Shown here: piece after piece, positions 34,251 to 41,518 of the stretch | Layout of the letters: each line of letters starts with the position of its first letter | How positions within the stretch are numbered: the first letter of the stretch is position 1 | Assembly (NCBI GenBank): GCA_041987545.1 | Contig: JBHIWH010000010.1 | Span: 1 to 64,000 of the forward strand | Length of the DNA stretch: 64,000 nt | Source of the DNA: JAJRXR01 sp041987545 | GTDB lineage: Bacteria; Planctomycetota; Phycisphaerae; Phycisphaerales; UBA1924 | Direction: 5' to 3' | The notes under the pieces: model-generated | What the model saw: only the letters and a program-made list of their open reading frames with translations | The model's database searches: none | Told to the model about the DNA's origin: nothing | Program-made: the position numbers and the translations under genes

Positions 34251-35000
34251 TCACGCCGGCGCGATCTTGTGCGCCGCGAGCCTGTCGTACAGCTCCTGGC
34301 ACGCCGCGTGCACACCCGCCAGCCGCTCCGGCACGGGCTCGTCCTTGGCGCGATACGGCGAGAAGCCCGTGGACTCGTAGACATTGCCGTACCAGTGAGG
34401 GGCCCAGACGCCGTCCTCGGGCCGGGGCCCCGGCGCCCACGACAGCATCGCCCCGTCGAACGCGACACCCAGCCGAGCACACAGCGCCCCGAGCATCCCC
34501 CGCGGGTTCTCCAGCACGTCGCGGCTGTCGATCACGGGCGGCGCCCCGCCCGCCCGCTCACGCACGAACTCGAACAGCTCGACCTGCTGCGGCAGCCCCA
34601 GATCCTCGGCCCGCGGCTCGGGGATGACCTTCACAAAGGACGTGATCATCTCCGCCGGCTCGCGGATCAGGAAGCAGTTGCCCAGCCCCAGCGTCCACGC
34701 CCGGTCCATCCCCGGCGTCAGGTGGTGGGCCATGTGCTTCTGGTACCAGACGCCCGCCCCGCCCGGCGCGGGCCCGGTCAGCCACGAGACGACCTCGCGC
34801 CAGTCGGTCGGCTGCGACCGCATGACGTCCTCGGCGCCCGGGTGCACGGCGCGGTCCCCGGGCGAAAGGCAGCTCAGATAGTGCGCGTACAGCGGCTCGT
34901 CGCTGACCGCCGTGTCCGCCCGCGATCCCCACGAGCGCATCAGCGCCGTCGAGATGTTCCGCGGCCCCGACCACATCGCGATGCGCACCGGCTCGCCCAT
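34251..35000 (-). CDS. Sulfotransferase-like P-loop protein
   Basis: 249 aa. The N-terminal phosphate-binding motif is IAMWSGPRNISTALMRSWGS, followed by DEPLYAHYLSCLSPGD, LIREPAEMITSFVKVIPEP, VIDSRDVLENPRGML and APGPRPEDGVWAPHWYGNVY. Sulfotransferases use the P-loop to bind PAPS; whether this member is active or only related is not known. The PEDGVWAPxWYxxVxESTGF motif is shared, as I recall, with the N-terminal half of plant 'branched-chain aminotransferase-like' proteins. TAGACT (35012-35007) lies 6 nt before the ATG. Confidence 0.8.
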   Translation of the reverse strand: MGEPVRIAMWSGPRNISTALMRSWGSRADTAVSDEPLYAHYLSCLSPGDRAVHPGAEDVMRSQPTDWREVVSWLTGPAPGGAGVWYQKHMAHHLTPGMDRAWTLGLGNCFLIREPAEMITSFVKVIPEPRAEDLGLPQQVELFEFVRERAGGAPPVIDSRDVLENPRGMLGALCARLGVAFDGAMLSWAPGPRPEDGVWAPHWYGNVYESTGFSPYRAKDEPVPERLAGVHAACQELYDRLAAHKIAPA

Positions 35001-35025
35001 CGACCGAGTCTACGACGCGGCCCGA

Positions 35026-35751
35026 CTACGGGCACCCCGCTCCGAACGCGCCCAGGAACGCGACGACATCGGAGAAATCCCACTGCCCCGCGGGCGCCGC
35101 CAGGTCCGCCGCCGGATCCATCGCGGCGAACGCCGTGAGGAACGCGACCACGTCGGAGAAATCCAACTGCCCGAACGGCTCGGCGAGGTCGGCGGGGCAG
35201 TGCTCCGCGATCGGCGACGTCTGGTCAACCAGCGGCATCCCCAGGACGAAGTCGGGCGCGTAGTCGAAAGGCTCGATGAACTCCGCGTCCAGCGGCACGC
35301 CGCTGACGGCGCCGAACCCCATGACGCCGTCGTCGCCCCCGAGCGTCGCCAGCGGGACCACAACCTCCGCCCGATCCCCGATGAATGACACGGGGGCCGT
35401 CGCGATGACCACGGTCGCCACGGCGTCGTACACCCGCACGATCGATGTGCTGAACGCCGAGTTGTAGTACACGCTGAACTCGCCGCCGATCGGGAAGAAC
35501 GCCGGCTCCGCCACCCCGGTCATCGGGTTCGAGTCCGCGTCCAGCCCGATCAGGAAGCCGTCCGCCATCGCATCGAAGGTCATCGTGTCGAACTCGACCG
35601 CCAGGTACAGGCTCGACGCGTCGTAGCCGCCGGAGACGAGCACCATGTCCGGGCCGGTCCCCGCGTCCGCGGCGCCGTCGATGATCTCGGTCTGGGCCCA
35701 GGCCTGAGCCCCGGCCAGCACGCACGCCGCCGCCGCCGCAATTCCACGCAT
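35026..35751 (-). CDS. Exported protein with twin dockerin-like C-terminal repeat
   Basis: 241 aa. Signal peptide GIAAAAACVLAGAQAWAQ. The body is about 150 residues of beta strands (YDASSLYLAVEFDTMTFDAM, VFSVYY-like, VVVPLATLGGDDGVMGFGAV), resembling a jelly-roll. The C terminus is DLAEPFGQLDFSDVVAFLTA then DLAAPAGQWDFSDVVAFLGA ending FGAGCP. The two repeats are 60-70% identical to those of the genes at 27815 and 46152. It sits directly downstream of a PEP-CTERM-like gene (35924) on the same strand. Function unknown. Confidence 0.75.
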   Translation of the reverse strand: MRGIAAAAACVLAGAQAWAQTEIIDGAADAGTGPDMVLVSGGYDASSLYLAVEFDTMTFDAMADGFLIGLDADSNPMTGVAEPAFFPIGGEFSVYYNSAFSTSIVRVYDAVATVVIATAPVSFIGDRAEVVVPLATLGGDDGVMGFGAVSGVPLDAEFIEPFDYAPDFVLGMPLVDQTSPIAEHCPADLAEPFGQLDFSDVVAFLTAFAAMDPAADLAAPAGQWDFSDVVAFLGAFGAGCP

Positions 35752-35841
35752 CGCGAGTCCCCCGTCACGCCCGTTGGTGTCATCTCCCGACCGGGTATTC
35801 GAGCAGATCGGGCCGCGCTCATCAAGGGCCGCCCCCCGTCC

Positions 35842-35875
35842 AAAAACGACAACGGACGCGTCTCCACGCGTCCGT
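35842..35875 (-). terminator. Intrinsic terminator
   Basis: Minus strand stem ACGGACGCG (35875-35867) / CGCGTCCGT (35860-35852), 6-nt loop, followed by TGTCGTTTTTGG. It ends the PEP-CTERM-like transcript (35924-36580) before the dockerin-like gene, so the two neighbours are probably separate transcripts. Confidence 0.75.
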
Positions 35876-35923
35876 CGCCGGTGTGCGTTCGCGGAGTGAC
35901 GCCGCGAATGAAGGGACGAGTGA

Positions 35924-36580
35924 TTACTTGCGGCGGCGGCGGGGCAGGGTCATCAGACCGCCGCCGAGGGCGAGTGCGAGTGTGCCGGGGGCCGGGATGA
36001 CCTCGGCGGTGAACAGCCAGTCCTGGGTGTAGTGCCCGCGGGGGTTCTGGTCGGACATGACCCAGCCGCGGCCGGCCAGGTCGTCGTCGCCGGGGAGGCG
36101 GTGCCCATCGGGGGCGAAGATGAAGGCGACGCCGTCGCCGTTGGTCTTGGTGCCGAAGGTGTAGTACCCGTCGCCGCCGACCTCGTCGATGTACCCGCCG
36201 TTGGCGTCGGACATGCCGACGACGCGCCAGCCGCCGTTGTAGGCCTCGACGCCCTCGGTGTACCAGAACTCGAAGGTGTAGGCGGCCGGGTCGATCGGGG
36301 CGGCGCCCCCGTCCTCGCCGCCGAAGAGCGTGCCGGCCATGTGGATCGAGAGCTCGCCGCCGTTGTCGTAGACAGTCAGCGTCGAGTCGCCGAAGTGGTT
36401 GAGGCTGAAGGTGTTGATGTTGCCCTCGCCGAACAGGTTGTCGGCGCGGAGGCCGTAGTACGCCGGGGCGGCGTTCCCGTCCGGGTGGTCGAGCATGGCG
36501 AACTCGGCGACGACGTCGGCCTGGGCGGCGCCCGTGACGGCGGCGGCGGCGAGCGCAGCGATGGCGCAGGTGCGGTTCAT
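35924..36580 (-). CDS. Exported PEP-CTERM-like protein
   Basis: 218 aa. Signal peptide CAIAALAAAAVTGAAQA, a body with strands and aromatic patches (FWYTEGVEAYNGGWRVVG, GYYTFGTKTNGDGVAF) that may be a carbohydrate-binding-like beta-sandwich, and a sorting-like tail IPAPGTLALALGGGLMTLPR followed by RRRK. AGGAG lies 6 nt before ATG 36580; the upstream frame to 36697 is rejected because it lacks a start with a site and encodes low-complexity sequence. Surface location inferred. Confidence 0.8.
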   Translation of the reverse strand: MNRTCAIAALAAAAVTGAAQADVVAEFAMLDHPDGNAAPAYYGLRADNLFGEGNINTFSLNHFGDSTLTVYDNGGELSIHMAGTLFGGEDGGAAPIDPAAYTFEFWYTEGVEAYNGGWRVVGMSDANGGYIDEVGGDGYYTFGTKTNGDGVAFIFAPDGHRLPGDDDLAGRGWVMSDQNPRGHYTQDWLFTAEVIPAPGTLALALGGGLMTLPRRRRK

Positions 36581-36778
36581 GATCGTCTCTCCTCTTGGTT
36601 CTCTCGTGCGGCTTGGCGCCCCGCGTCTCTCTCCGCCGGGCTCACGCACAACAGGCCACGAGATCCACGCCCCGCCAACCCCGACGCGCAGATTCACCCC
36701 CGCCGGGATGACGCCTGGTCGACCTGTGCCGTTGGTCCGGGCGCCGGGCCGCCGGGTGTGCGGGTTCTACGGGTTGTT

Positions 36779-37870
36779 CTACGGGTTGTGCGCCGCAGCG
36801 ACCCCGGAGCACCAGTCCGCGATCCGCCACACCACGCCCGCGTCGATCGGGCCGCACAGCTCGCCCTCCTCCCGCGAGAGCTGGTGCCCCCGCGCCGCCC
36901 AGTACTCGACGCTGACATCCGCGAGCCCTTGCCTCTTGGCGAACGCTTCCAGCCAGGGGCCATGCACGGACATGGGATCCAGGCCGCCGTATACCGCGAG
37001 CGACGGTATGGCTCGTTCTCGGATCACCTCGCTTGGCCAGGGGACGCCCGGGCGCAGCTCGGCGCTGCCCTCCGCGGCCGCGTGATCGGGACGCTCGCCC
37101 CACGCGGCGACCTCCCAGCGGCGGACGTCGCCGTCGCCATCGACATCGTGCGTACGCAGTGCAGAGACAACAGACCCAGTGGGACAGCCGCGCGGGTCCG
37201 GCCCCAGCTCGGCGTCGGTCATGACACCGTCGCCGTCGGCGTCGATGTAGGCCCACTCGCCGAACGCGTCCTCGCAGATCTCCCGCGGGCTTGTCAGCGT
37301 CCGCGACATGTACGCCCCCGCCAGGAACACCAGCCCGACCACGCCCTCGTCCGCGACCGCCGTCGCCCGCGGCGCCCCCAGGGAGTGACCCACCAGGATC
37401 AGCCTCTCTCCCGCCTCCGGCGCCCGCTCCCGAAACGCGTCCCGGGCCGCCCGCGTCAGCCCGACCGAGTACACAAACGGGATCCCCATCGCCATCCCGG
37501 GCGTTTCCTTCGCCAGCTCGTCGTCCTGGTGGATCGAGCTCCAACGCATGACGGTGAACCCGGCGTCCACGAGAGCGTCGCCGATGGTCTTCGCGTCGCG
37601 GGTGGGGGCGTTGTCGATGGTGACGCGGGTGACCTCGCCGTCCAGCTCGTAGCTGCCCATGACGGTCCAGTCCATGTCCGTGACCGAGCCCCCGCCGATC
37701 AGCATGACGGCGTGCCCGTTGGCCCGGCCGGCCTCCGGCCGATCGATCCGTGCTTCGAAGCGGCGGGTTTCGCTGCCCTCGGGCGACGGGTGCTCGAAGA
37801 CGAACCGCTCCGGCTCGCCGGCGCCCGCGCCGACGACCAAGACAGCCAGAACAGCGGCCGCGAGCCTCAT
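36779..37870 (-). CDS. Secreted alpha/beta hydrolase with an inserted EF-hand pair
   Basis: 363 aa with signal peptide AAAVLAVLVVGAGAG. Hydrolase core: LILVGHSLGAPRATAVA (Ser162), Asp298 in YGGLDPMSVHG, His329 in RGHQLSREEG. Between Ser and Asp is an insert with two EF-hand-like loops, DADGDGVMTDAE (210-221) and DVDGDGDVRRWE (242-253), with Asp at the calcium positions. A calcium-controlled or calcium-stabilised exported hydrolase is inferred; the substrate is unknown. ATG 37870 gives the signal peptide. It ends 198 nt past the PEP-CTERM-like gene and begins 11 nt from the thrS stop on the same strand. Confidence 0.8.
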   Translation of the reverse strand: MRLAAAVLAVLVVGAGAGEPERFVFEHPSPEGSETRRFEARIDRPEAGRANGHAVMLIGGGSVTDMDWTVMGSYELDGEVTRVTIDNAPTRDAKTIGDALVDAGFTVMRWSSIHQDDELAKETPGMAMGIPFVYSVGLTRAARDAFRERAPEAGERLILVGHSLGAPRATAVADEGVVGLVFLAGAYMSRTLTSPREICEDAFGEWAYIDADGDGVMTDAELGPDPRGCPTGSVVSALRTHDVDGDGDVRRWEVAAWGERPDHAAAEGSAELRPGVPWPSEVIRERAIPSLAVYGGLDPMSVHGPWLEAFAKRQGLADVSVEYWAARGHQLSREEGELCGPIDAGVVWRIADWCSGVAAAHNP

Positions 37871-37881
37871 GGGACGCCTCC

Positions 37882-39966
37882 TCAGGCCGTCGCGTCCGCC
37901 AGCTCGAACCGCGACCGCACCGTCGAGCTCCCCTTCGTCCCGATCTCCTCGCGGATCCCTTCGACGAACTCGTGCAGGGGCATCGCCCCCAGGTCCTTCT
38001 CGATCCCGAAGGCCCGGACCGAGACCGTCCCGCCCTCGGCGTCCCGCGGGCCGACGACCAGCAGGTACGGGATCTTCCACTCGGCGCCGTGACGGATCTT
38101 CGCCTGCACGCGCTCGTTCCCGTCGTCCAAGGTCGCCCGCACGCCGGCCTCGACGAGCCTGCCCAGCACGTCGTCCGCGTACGCCGCCGACTTCTCGCTG
38201 ATCGGCAGCACACGCACCTGCTCGGGCGCCAGCCACGTCGGGAACGCGCCCGCGAAGTGCTCGATGAGCACCGCGATGAACCGCTCCATGGACCCGAACG
38301 GCGCCCGGTGGATCATCACGGGCCGGTGCTTCTCGTTGTCCGCCCCCGTGTACCACAGGTCGAACCGCTCGGGCAGGTTGTAATCAACCTGCACCGTGCC
38401 CAGCTGCCACTCGCGCCCGATCACGTCCTTGACGATGAAGTCGATCTTCGGCCCGTAGAACGCCGCCTCGCCCGGCTCCTCGGACACGTTGGCCCCCAGC
38501 GCCGCCGCCGCCTCGCGGCACGCCGCCTCCGCCTTGTCCCACACCGCCGGGTCGCCCACGTACTTGGCGCTGTCCGGGTCGCGCAGGCCCACCCGCACGC
38601 GGAAATCGCTCAGCCCCAGCGTCGTGAACGCGAGCTTGACCAGGTCGAGGCACCCCTGGACTTCATCTTTGATCTGGTCCTCTCTGCAGAACAGGTGCGC
38701 ATCGTCCACCGTGAAGCAGCGAACCCGCGTCATCCCGCTCAGCTCGCCCGACTGCTCCCAGCGGTACACCGTCCCGAACTCAGAGAGCCTCACCGGCAGA
38801 TCCCGGTAGCTCCGCGGCTGGCTGTCGTAGATCTTGATGTGGTGCGGGCAGTTCATCGGCTTGAGCAGGTACCCCTCCACCTGTCCCATCGTGACCAGGT
38901 TCGACAGCTCCGAGCAGCTGCACCCCTCGTCCGCGACCCGGTGAATGAACTCGCGGTCCATCACCGGCGTGAACTGGCTGTCGGCGTAGTACGGGAAGTG
39001 CCCGGAGGTCTTGTACAGGTCCAGCTTGCCGATGTGCGGGCAAAACACGTCCGTGTACCCGCGCTTGCGAAGCTCGCCGCCGATCCAGTCCTGCAGCTCC
39101 TTGCGCACCACCGAGCCCCGCGGCGTCCACAGGATCAGGCCCGACCCGACCGTGTCGTCGATGTGGAAGAGCTGCAGCTGCTTGCCCAGCGTGCGGTGGT
39201 CGCGCTTCCTCGCCTCCTCGAGACGATGGAGGTGCTCCTCCAGGTCCTTCTTGCTGAAGAACGCCGTGCCATACACGCGGGTCAGCCGGTCCGAGTTCTC
39301 GTCGCCGTGCCAGTAGCTCGACGCGAGGCTCATCACCTTGAACGCGCCGATCCGACCCGTGCTCGGCACGTGGGGCCCGCGGCACAGGTCCTCCCAGTGC
39401 TTGCCCGGCTCGCCCGTCGCGTACCAGCTCAGCTCCAGCGAACCCGCCTCGTGCGCACGGTGCGCGTTGTCGACCTTGTACTTGCTCCCCTCGGACTCGA
39501 GCTTCTTGATCCCCTCGCCGTACTCAAGCTCGTACCGCGTGAACGGGCGGTTCTCCTTGACGATCGCGATCATCTCCTTCTCGATCGCCTCGAAGTCGCC
39601 CTCCTTCAGGGGCCTGTCCTCCGGGAACGCGATGTCGTAGTAGAAGCCGGTCTCGAGGGGCGGGCCGTAGACAAGCTGCGCCCCCGGCACGACCCGCTGG
39701 ATCGCCTCGGCCATCACGTGCGCGCACGAGTGGCGCAGCAGGTACAGCGCGTCCGCGTCCGCCTCCTGGCCCTTTCGGGGCTCGGTGATCAGCGACAGCG
39801 AGGCGTCGTTCTCGATCGTCGTGGACAGGTCGGCCAGCTCGCCGTCGATCCGCGCGCCGACCGCCGCCCTCGCCAGGCCCTGGGCGATCGACTCGGCGAC
39901 CTCGCGCGCCGTCACCGCGCCCTCGTACTCCCTCACCGACCCGTCCGGCAGCGTAATCCGCGGCAT
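37882..39966 (-). CDS. thrS: Threonyl-tRNA synthetase
   Basis: Class II synthetase charging tRNA-Thr, 694 aa. N-terminal TGS domain (MPRITLPDGSVREYEGAVTA, ARIDGELADLST), the editing domain with HSCAHVMAEAIQRVVPGAQ and FYYDIAF, the catalytic domain with Zn-binding YLLKPMNCPHHIKIYD, motif 2 TVYRWEQSGELSGMTRVRCF followed by DDAHLFC, motif 3 VMIHRAPFGSMERFIAVLIE, and the C-terminal anticodon-binding domain (RVLPISEKSAAYADDVLGRL). ATG 39966 has TTAGGAAG upstream. Expression is probably controlled by a leader attenuator at 40018-40134: a 17-aa Thr-rich leader peptide and an intrinsic terminator. The gene is divergent from nrdR. Confidence 0.97.
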   Translation of the reverse strand: MPRITLPDGSVREYEGAVTAREVAESIAQGLARAAVGARIDGELADLSTTIENDASLSLITEPRKGQEADADALYLLRHSCAHVMAEAIQRVVPGAQLVYGPPLETGFYYDIAFPEDRPLKEGDFEAIEKEMIAIVKENRPFTRYELEYGEGIKKLESEGSKYKVDNAHRAHEAGSLELSWYATGEPGKHWEDLCRGPHVPSTGRIGAFKVMSLASSYWHGDENSDRLTRVYGTAFFSKKDLEEHLHRLEEARKRDHRTLGKQLQLFHIDDTVGSGLILWTPRGSVVRKELQDWIGGELRKRGYTDVFCPHIGKLDLYKTSGHFPYYADSQFTPVMDREFIHRVADEGCSCSELSNLVTMGQVEGYLLKPMNCPHHIKIYDSQPRSYRDLPVRLSEFGTVYRWEQSGELSGMTRVRCFTVDDAHLFCREDQIKDEVQGCLDLVKLAFTTLGLSDFRVRVGLRDPDSAKYVGDPAVWDKAEAACREAAAALGANVSEEPGEAAFYGPKIDFIVKDVIGREWQLGTVQVDYNLPERFDLWYTGADNEKHRPVMIHRAPFGSMERFIAVLIEHFAGAFPTWLAPEQVRVLPISEKSAAYADDVLGRLVEAGVRATLDDGNERVQAKIRHGAEWKIPYLLVVGPRDAEGGTVSVRAFGIEKDLGAMPLHEFVEGIREEIGTKGSSTVRSRFELADATA

Positions 39967-39976
39967 GCTGATTCTT

Positions 39977-40004
39977 CCTAATGCCTAATGCCTAATGCCT
40001 GATC
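39977..40004 (-). repeat. Three and a half tandem copies of a 7-bp unit
   Basis: On the plus strand CCTAATG is repeated at 39977, 39984 and 39991, with a diverged fourth copy CCTGATC (39998-40004). In the thrS mRNA this reads GGCATTA three times, ending at the GGAAG ribosome binding site. It may vary in copy number or spread ribosome contacts. Confidence 0.75.
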
Positions 40005-40017
40005 CCCGATGCCTTTC

Positions 40018-40052
40018 TAAACCAAAAGAGCCCGGCGTACCGGCCGGGCTCT
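40018..40052 (-). terminator. Leader terminator (attenuator) of thrS
   Basis: Perfect 10-bp stem AGAGCCCGGC (40052-40043) / GCCGGGCTCT (40036-40027), 6-nt loop CGGTAC, followed by TTTGGTTTA. It lies between the Thr-rich leader peptide and thrS, 61-86 nt before the thrS ATG. There is no minus-strand gene upstream for it to terminate apart from the leader peptide. Confidence 0.8.
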
Positions 40053-40080
40053 CCTCATCCTCGCGGTCGATGAGCGCCCG

Positions 40081-40134
40081 TCACCCGCCCCGGGTGGTCG
40101 TCTTCCGAGTCGAGGTCGTGGTTCGGCGGCTCAT
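40081..40134 (-). CDS. Threonine-rich leader peptide of thrS
   Basis: A 17-aa open reading frame, MSRRTTTSTRKTTTRGG, with 7 threonine codons in 17. It starts at ATG 40134, 7 nt after a TATGAT -10-like box (40147-40142), the same spacing used by leaderless genes in this window. It ends with TGA (40083-40081), 28 nt before the terminator. A hairpin CACCC/GGGTG (40096-40092 / 40086-40082) overlaps the last Thr codons and stop. Ribosome stalling at Thr codons when charged tRNA-Thr is scarce would be expected to favour read-through into thrS. In-frame ATGs also lie at 40143 and 40146. Too short for normal gene callers. Confidence 0.75.
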   Translation of the reverse strand: MSRRTTTSTRKTTTRGG

Positions 40135-40141
40135 CGGGGCC

Positions 40142-40147
40142 ATCATA
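40142..40147 (-). promoter_or_regulatory. -10 box of the thrS leader transcript
   Basis: TATGAT (40147-40142) followed by 7 nt and ATG 40134. No convincing -35 is visible, as for most other boxes here. Transcription would begin at or near the leader-peptide start codon. Confidence 0.55.
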
Positions 40148-40251
40148 GCCGCACGGGCCCCCGCCCGAGCCCGCGAAGGCCCCGGGGCGGTCGCCTTTGA
40201 CGCCCGTGCCCGGGGTCGTCATCATGCCCGTCGAGAGGGACTCCCCGCCGC

Positions 40252-40749
40252 ATGATCTGCCCCTTCTGCCACGCCAACGACGACCGCGTGATCGACTCCC
40301 GCTCGACCGAGGCGGGCCGGGTCATCCGCCGCCGGCGCCAGTGCAACAAGTGCGAGCGACGCTTCACCACCTACGAGCGGGTCGAGCAGGCCTCCCGCCT
40401 CATGGTCGTCAAGCGCGACGGCTCCCGCGTCCCCTTCGACCGGGACAACATCCTCAAGGGCATCGCCGCCGCCTGCGGCAAGCGGCCCATCCCCGAAGAA
40501 ACCAAACGCAAGATCGTCGAGGACATCGAGGAGGAGCTGCACCACGAGTTCGAGCGGGAGGTCGAGTCCCACGTCATCGGCGAGCGGGTCATGACCCGCC
40601 TCCGGGCCACCGACCCCGTCGCCTACATCCGCTTCGCGACCGAGCACCTCCAGCTGTCCACGCTCGAGGAGATCCAGACCGAGCTGGACGACCTGTCCAG
40701 CCGCCCGGCCGGGGGCTTCGACCAGACGGACCTCTTCCGGGCCGACTAG
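40252..40749 (+). CDS. nrdR: Transcriptional repressor NrdR
   Basis: 165 aa repressor of ribonucleotide reductase genes. N-terminal zinc ribbon MICPFCHANDDRVIDSR and CNKCERRFTTYER, followed by the ATP-cone domain (LMVVKRDGSRVPFDRDNILK, GIAAACGKRPI, EEELHHEFEREVES) and YIRFATEHLQLSTLEEIQTE. All four zinc cysteines are intact. ATG 40252 follows GAGAGGGA by about 12 nt. The targets (nrd genes) are outside this window. It diverges from thrS. Confidence 0.97.
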   Translation: MICPFCHANDDRVIDSRSTEAGRVIRRRRQCNKCERRFTTYERVEQASRLMVVKRDGSRVPFDRDNILKGIAAACGKRPIPEETKRKIVEDIEEELHHEFEREVESHVIGERVMTRLRATDPVAYIRFATEHLQLSTLEEIQTELDDLSSRPAGGFDQTDLFRAD

Positions 40750-40796
40750 GGTTCCCTCCGCCCGGGCGTGCCCGGGCGCCGGGGGGCGCCGACGCC

Positions 40797-41378
40797 ATGA
40801 GCGAAACCTTCACACGCCGCCGCACGACGCCCGCGCTCGCGGGGGTGTTGCTGGCCCCGCTGGCGCTGCAGGCCTGCGCCCCGCCCCCCGTCCGCCGAGA
40901 GCCGGATCGGGGGCCGCTGGTCGCCGAGCCGCTGTCTGTGTCGCCGGAGCTGGAGCGGGCGCCCGAGCAGCGCCAGCCGAGCGGGAGCCCCGCGCGAGCC
41001 GCCCAGCGCGAGCAGGCCGCCGCGACCCCGGACTCTGCGACCCCGGACTCCGCGCCCCCGGCCGCCGCTGCCCAGGCGCCCGCCGCCGCCCCACCAGCCC
41101 CGCGGCCGACCCAGGAGTCCCTCGACGACTGGTGGCTGCGTACCCCGGCGCCCGAGCCGGGGCGCGTGCGGCTGGTCGCCAGCGCCACCGGCCAGACCCT
41201 CCGCGAGGCCCGACGCGCCGCCGTCGACCAGGGCGTCGAGGACCTCCGCGAGGCGATCGGCGAGGAGCCCCGGGGCGTCCGCTTCGAGCTGACCAGCGTG
41301 CAGCGGGACACCCCGGGCCGCTTCCGGGGCTACGTCCTTGTCAGCTGCGCCGCGCCCGAAGCGGGCGGCTCCCCCTAG
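40797..41378 (+). CDS. Lipoprotein with LPP20-like domain
   Basis: 193 aa. A lipoprotein signal with lipobox LALQAC puts Cys at about residue 27, followed by a long Pro/Ala/Glu-rich linker and a C-terminal domain DDWWLRTPAPEPGRVRLVAS / ATGQTLREARRAAVDQGVED / LREAIGEEPRGVRFELT. The ASATGxTLREARRAAVDQG pattern is shared with the LPP20-type lipoprotein domain (family knowledge, weak match). Probably anchored in the outer or inner membrane facing the periplasm. It follows nrdR by 47 nt; the frame is open to 40197 but only the lipobox start makes sense. Confidence 0.7.
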   Translation: MSETFTRRRTTPALAGVLLAPLALQACAPPPVRREPDRGPLVAEPLSVSPELERAPEQRQPSGSPARAAQREQAAATPDSATPDSAPPAAAAQAPAAAPPAPRPTQESLDDWWLRTPAPEPGRVRLVASATGQTLREARRAAVDQGVEDLREAIGEEPRGVRFELTSVQRDTPGRFRGYVLVSCAAPEAGGSP

Positions 41379-41518
41379 CCGCGAGGCCGACCGGTTTTTG
41401 CAATACTGGCCGGCCGATTCTGCCCATACCTGGGACGTTTTACCGATTGTCTCTTTCCAGGAACCCGGCCGCGCAGGCCGGGCGTATGGGCGGCGCCGCA
41501 GTCACGGAGGACTCCGCG

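Noticed and set aside
37750..39981. 743-aa plus-strand frame opposite thrS
   Set aside because: Shadow frame; thrS motifs on the minus strand are complete.
39977..40004. Tandem repeats as a CRISPR remnant
   Set aside because: Units are 7 bp and directly adjacent with no spacers.
39967..40251. T-box riboswitch before thrS
   Set aside because: No T-box consensus (TGGNACCGCG-like) or stem I is seen; the Thr-rich reading frame explains the region better.
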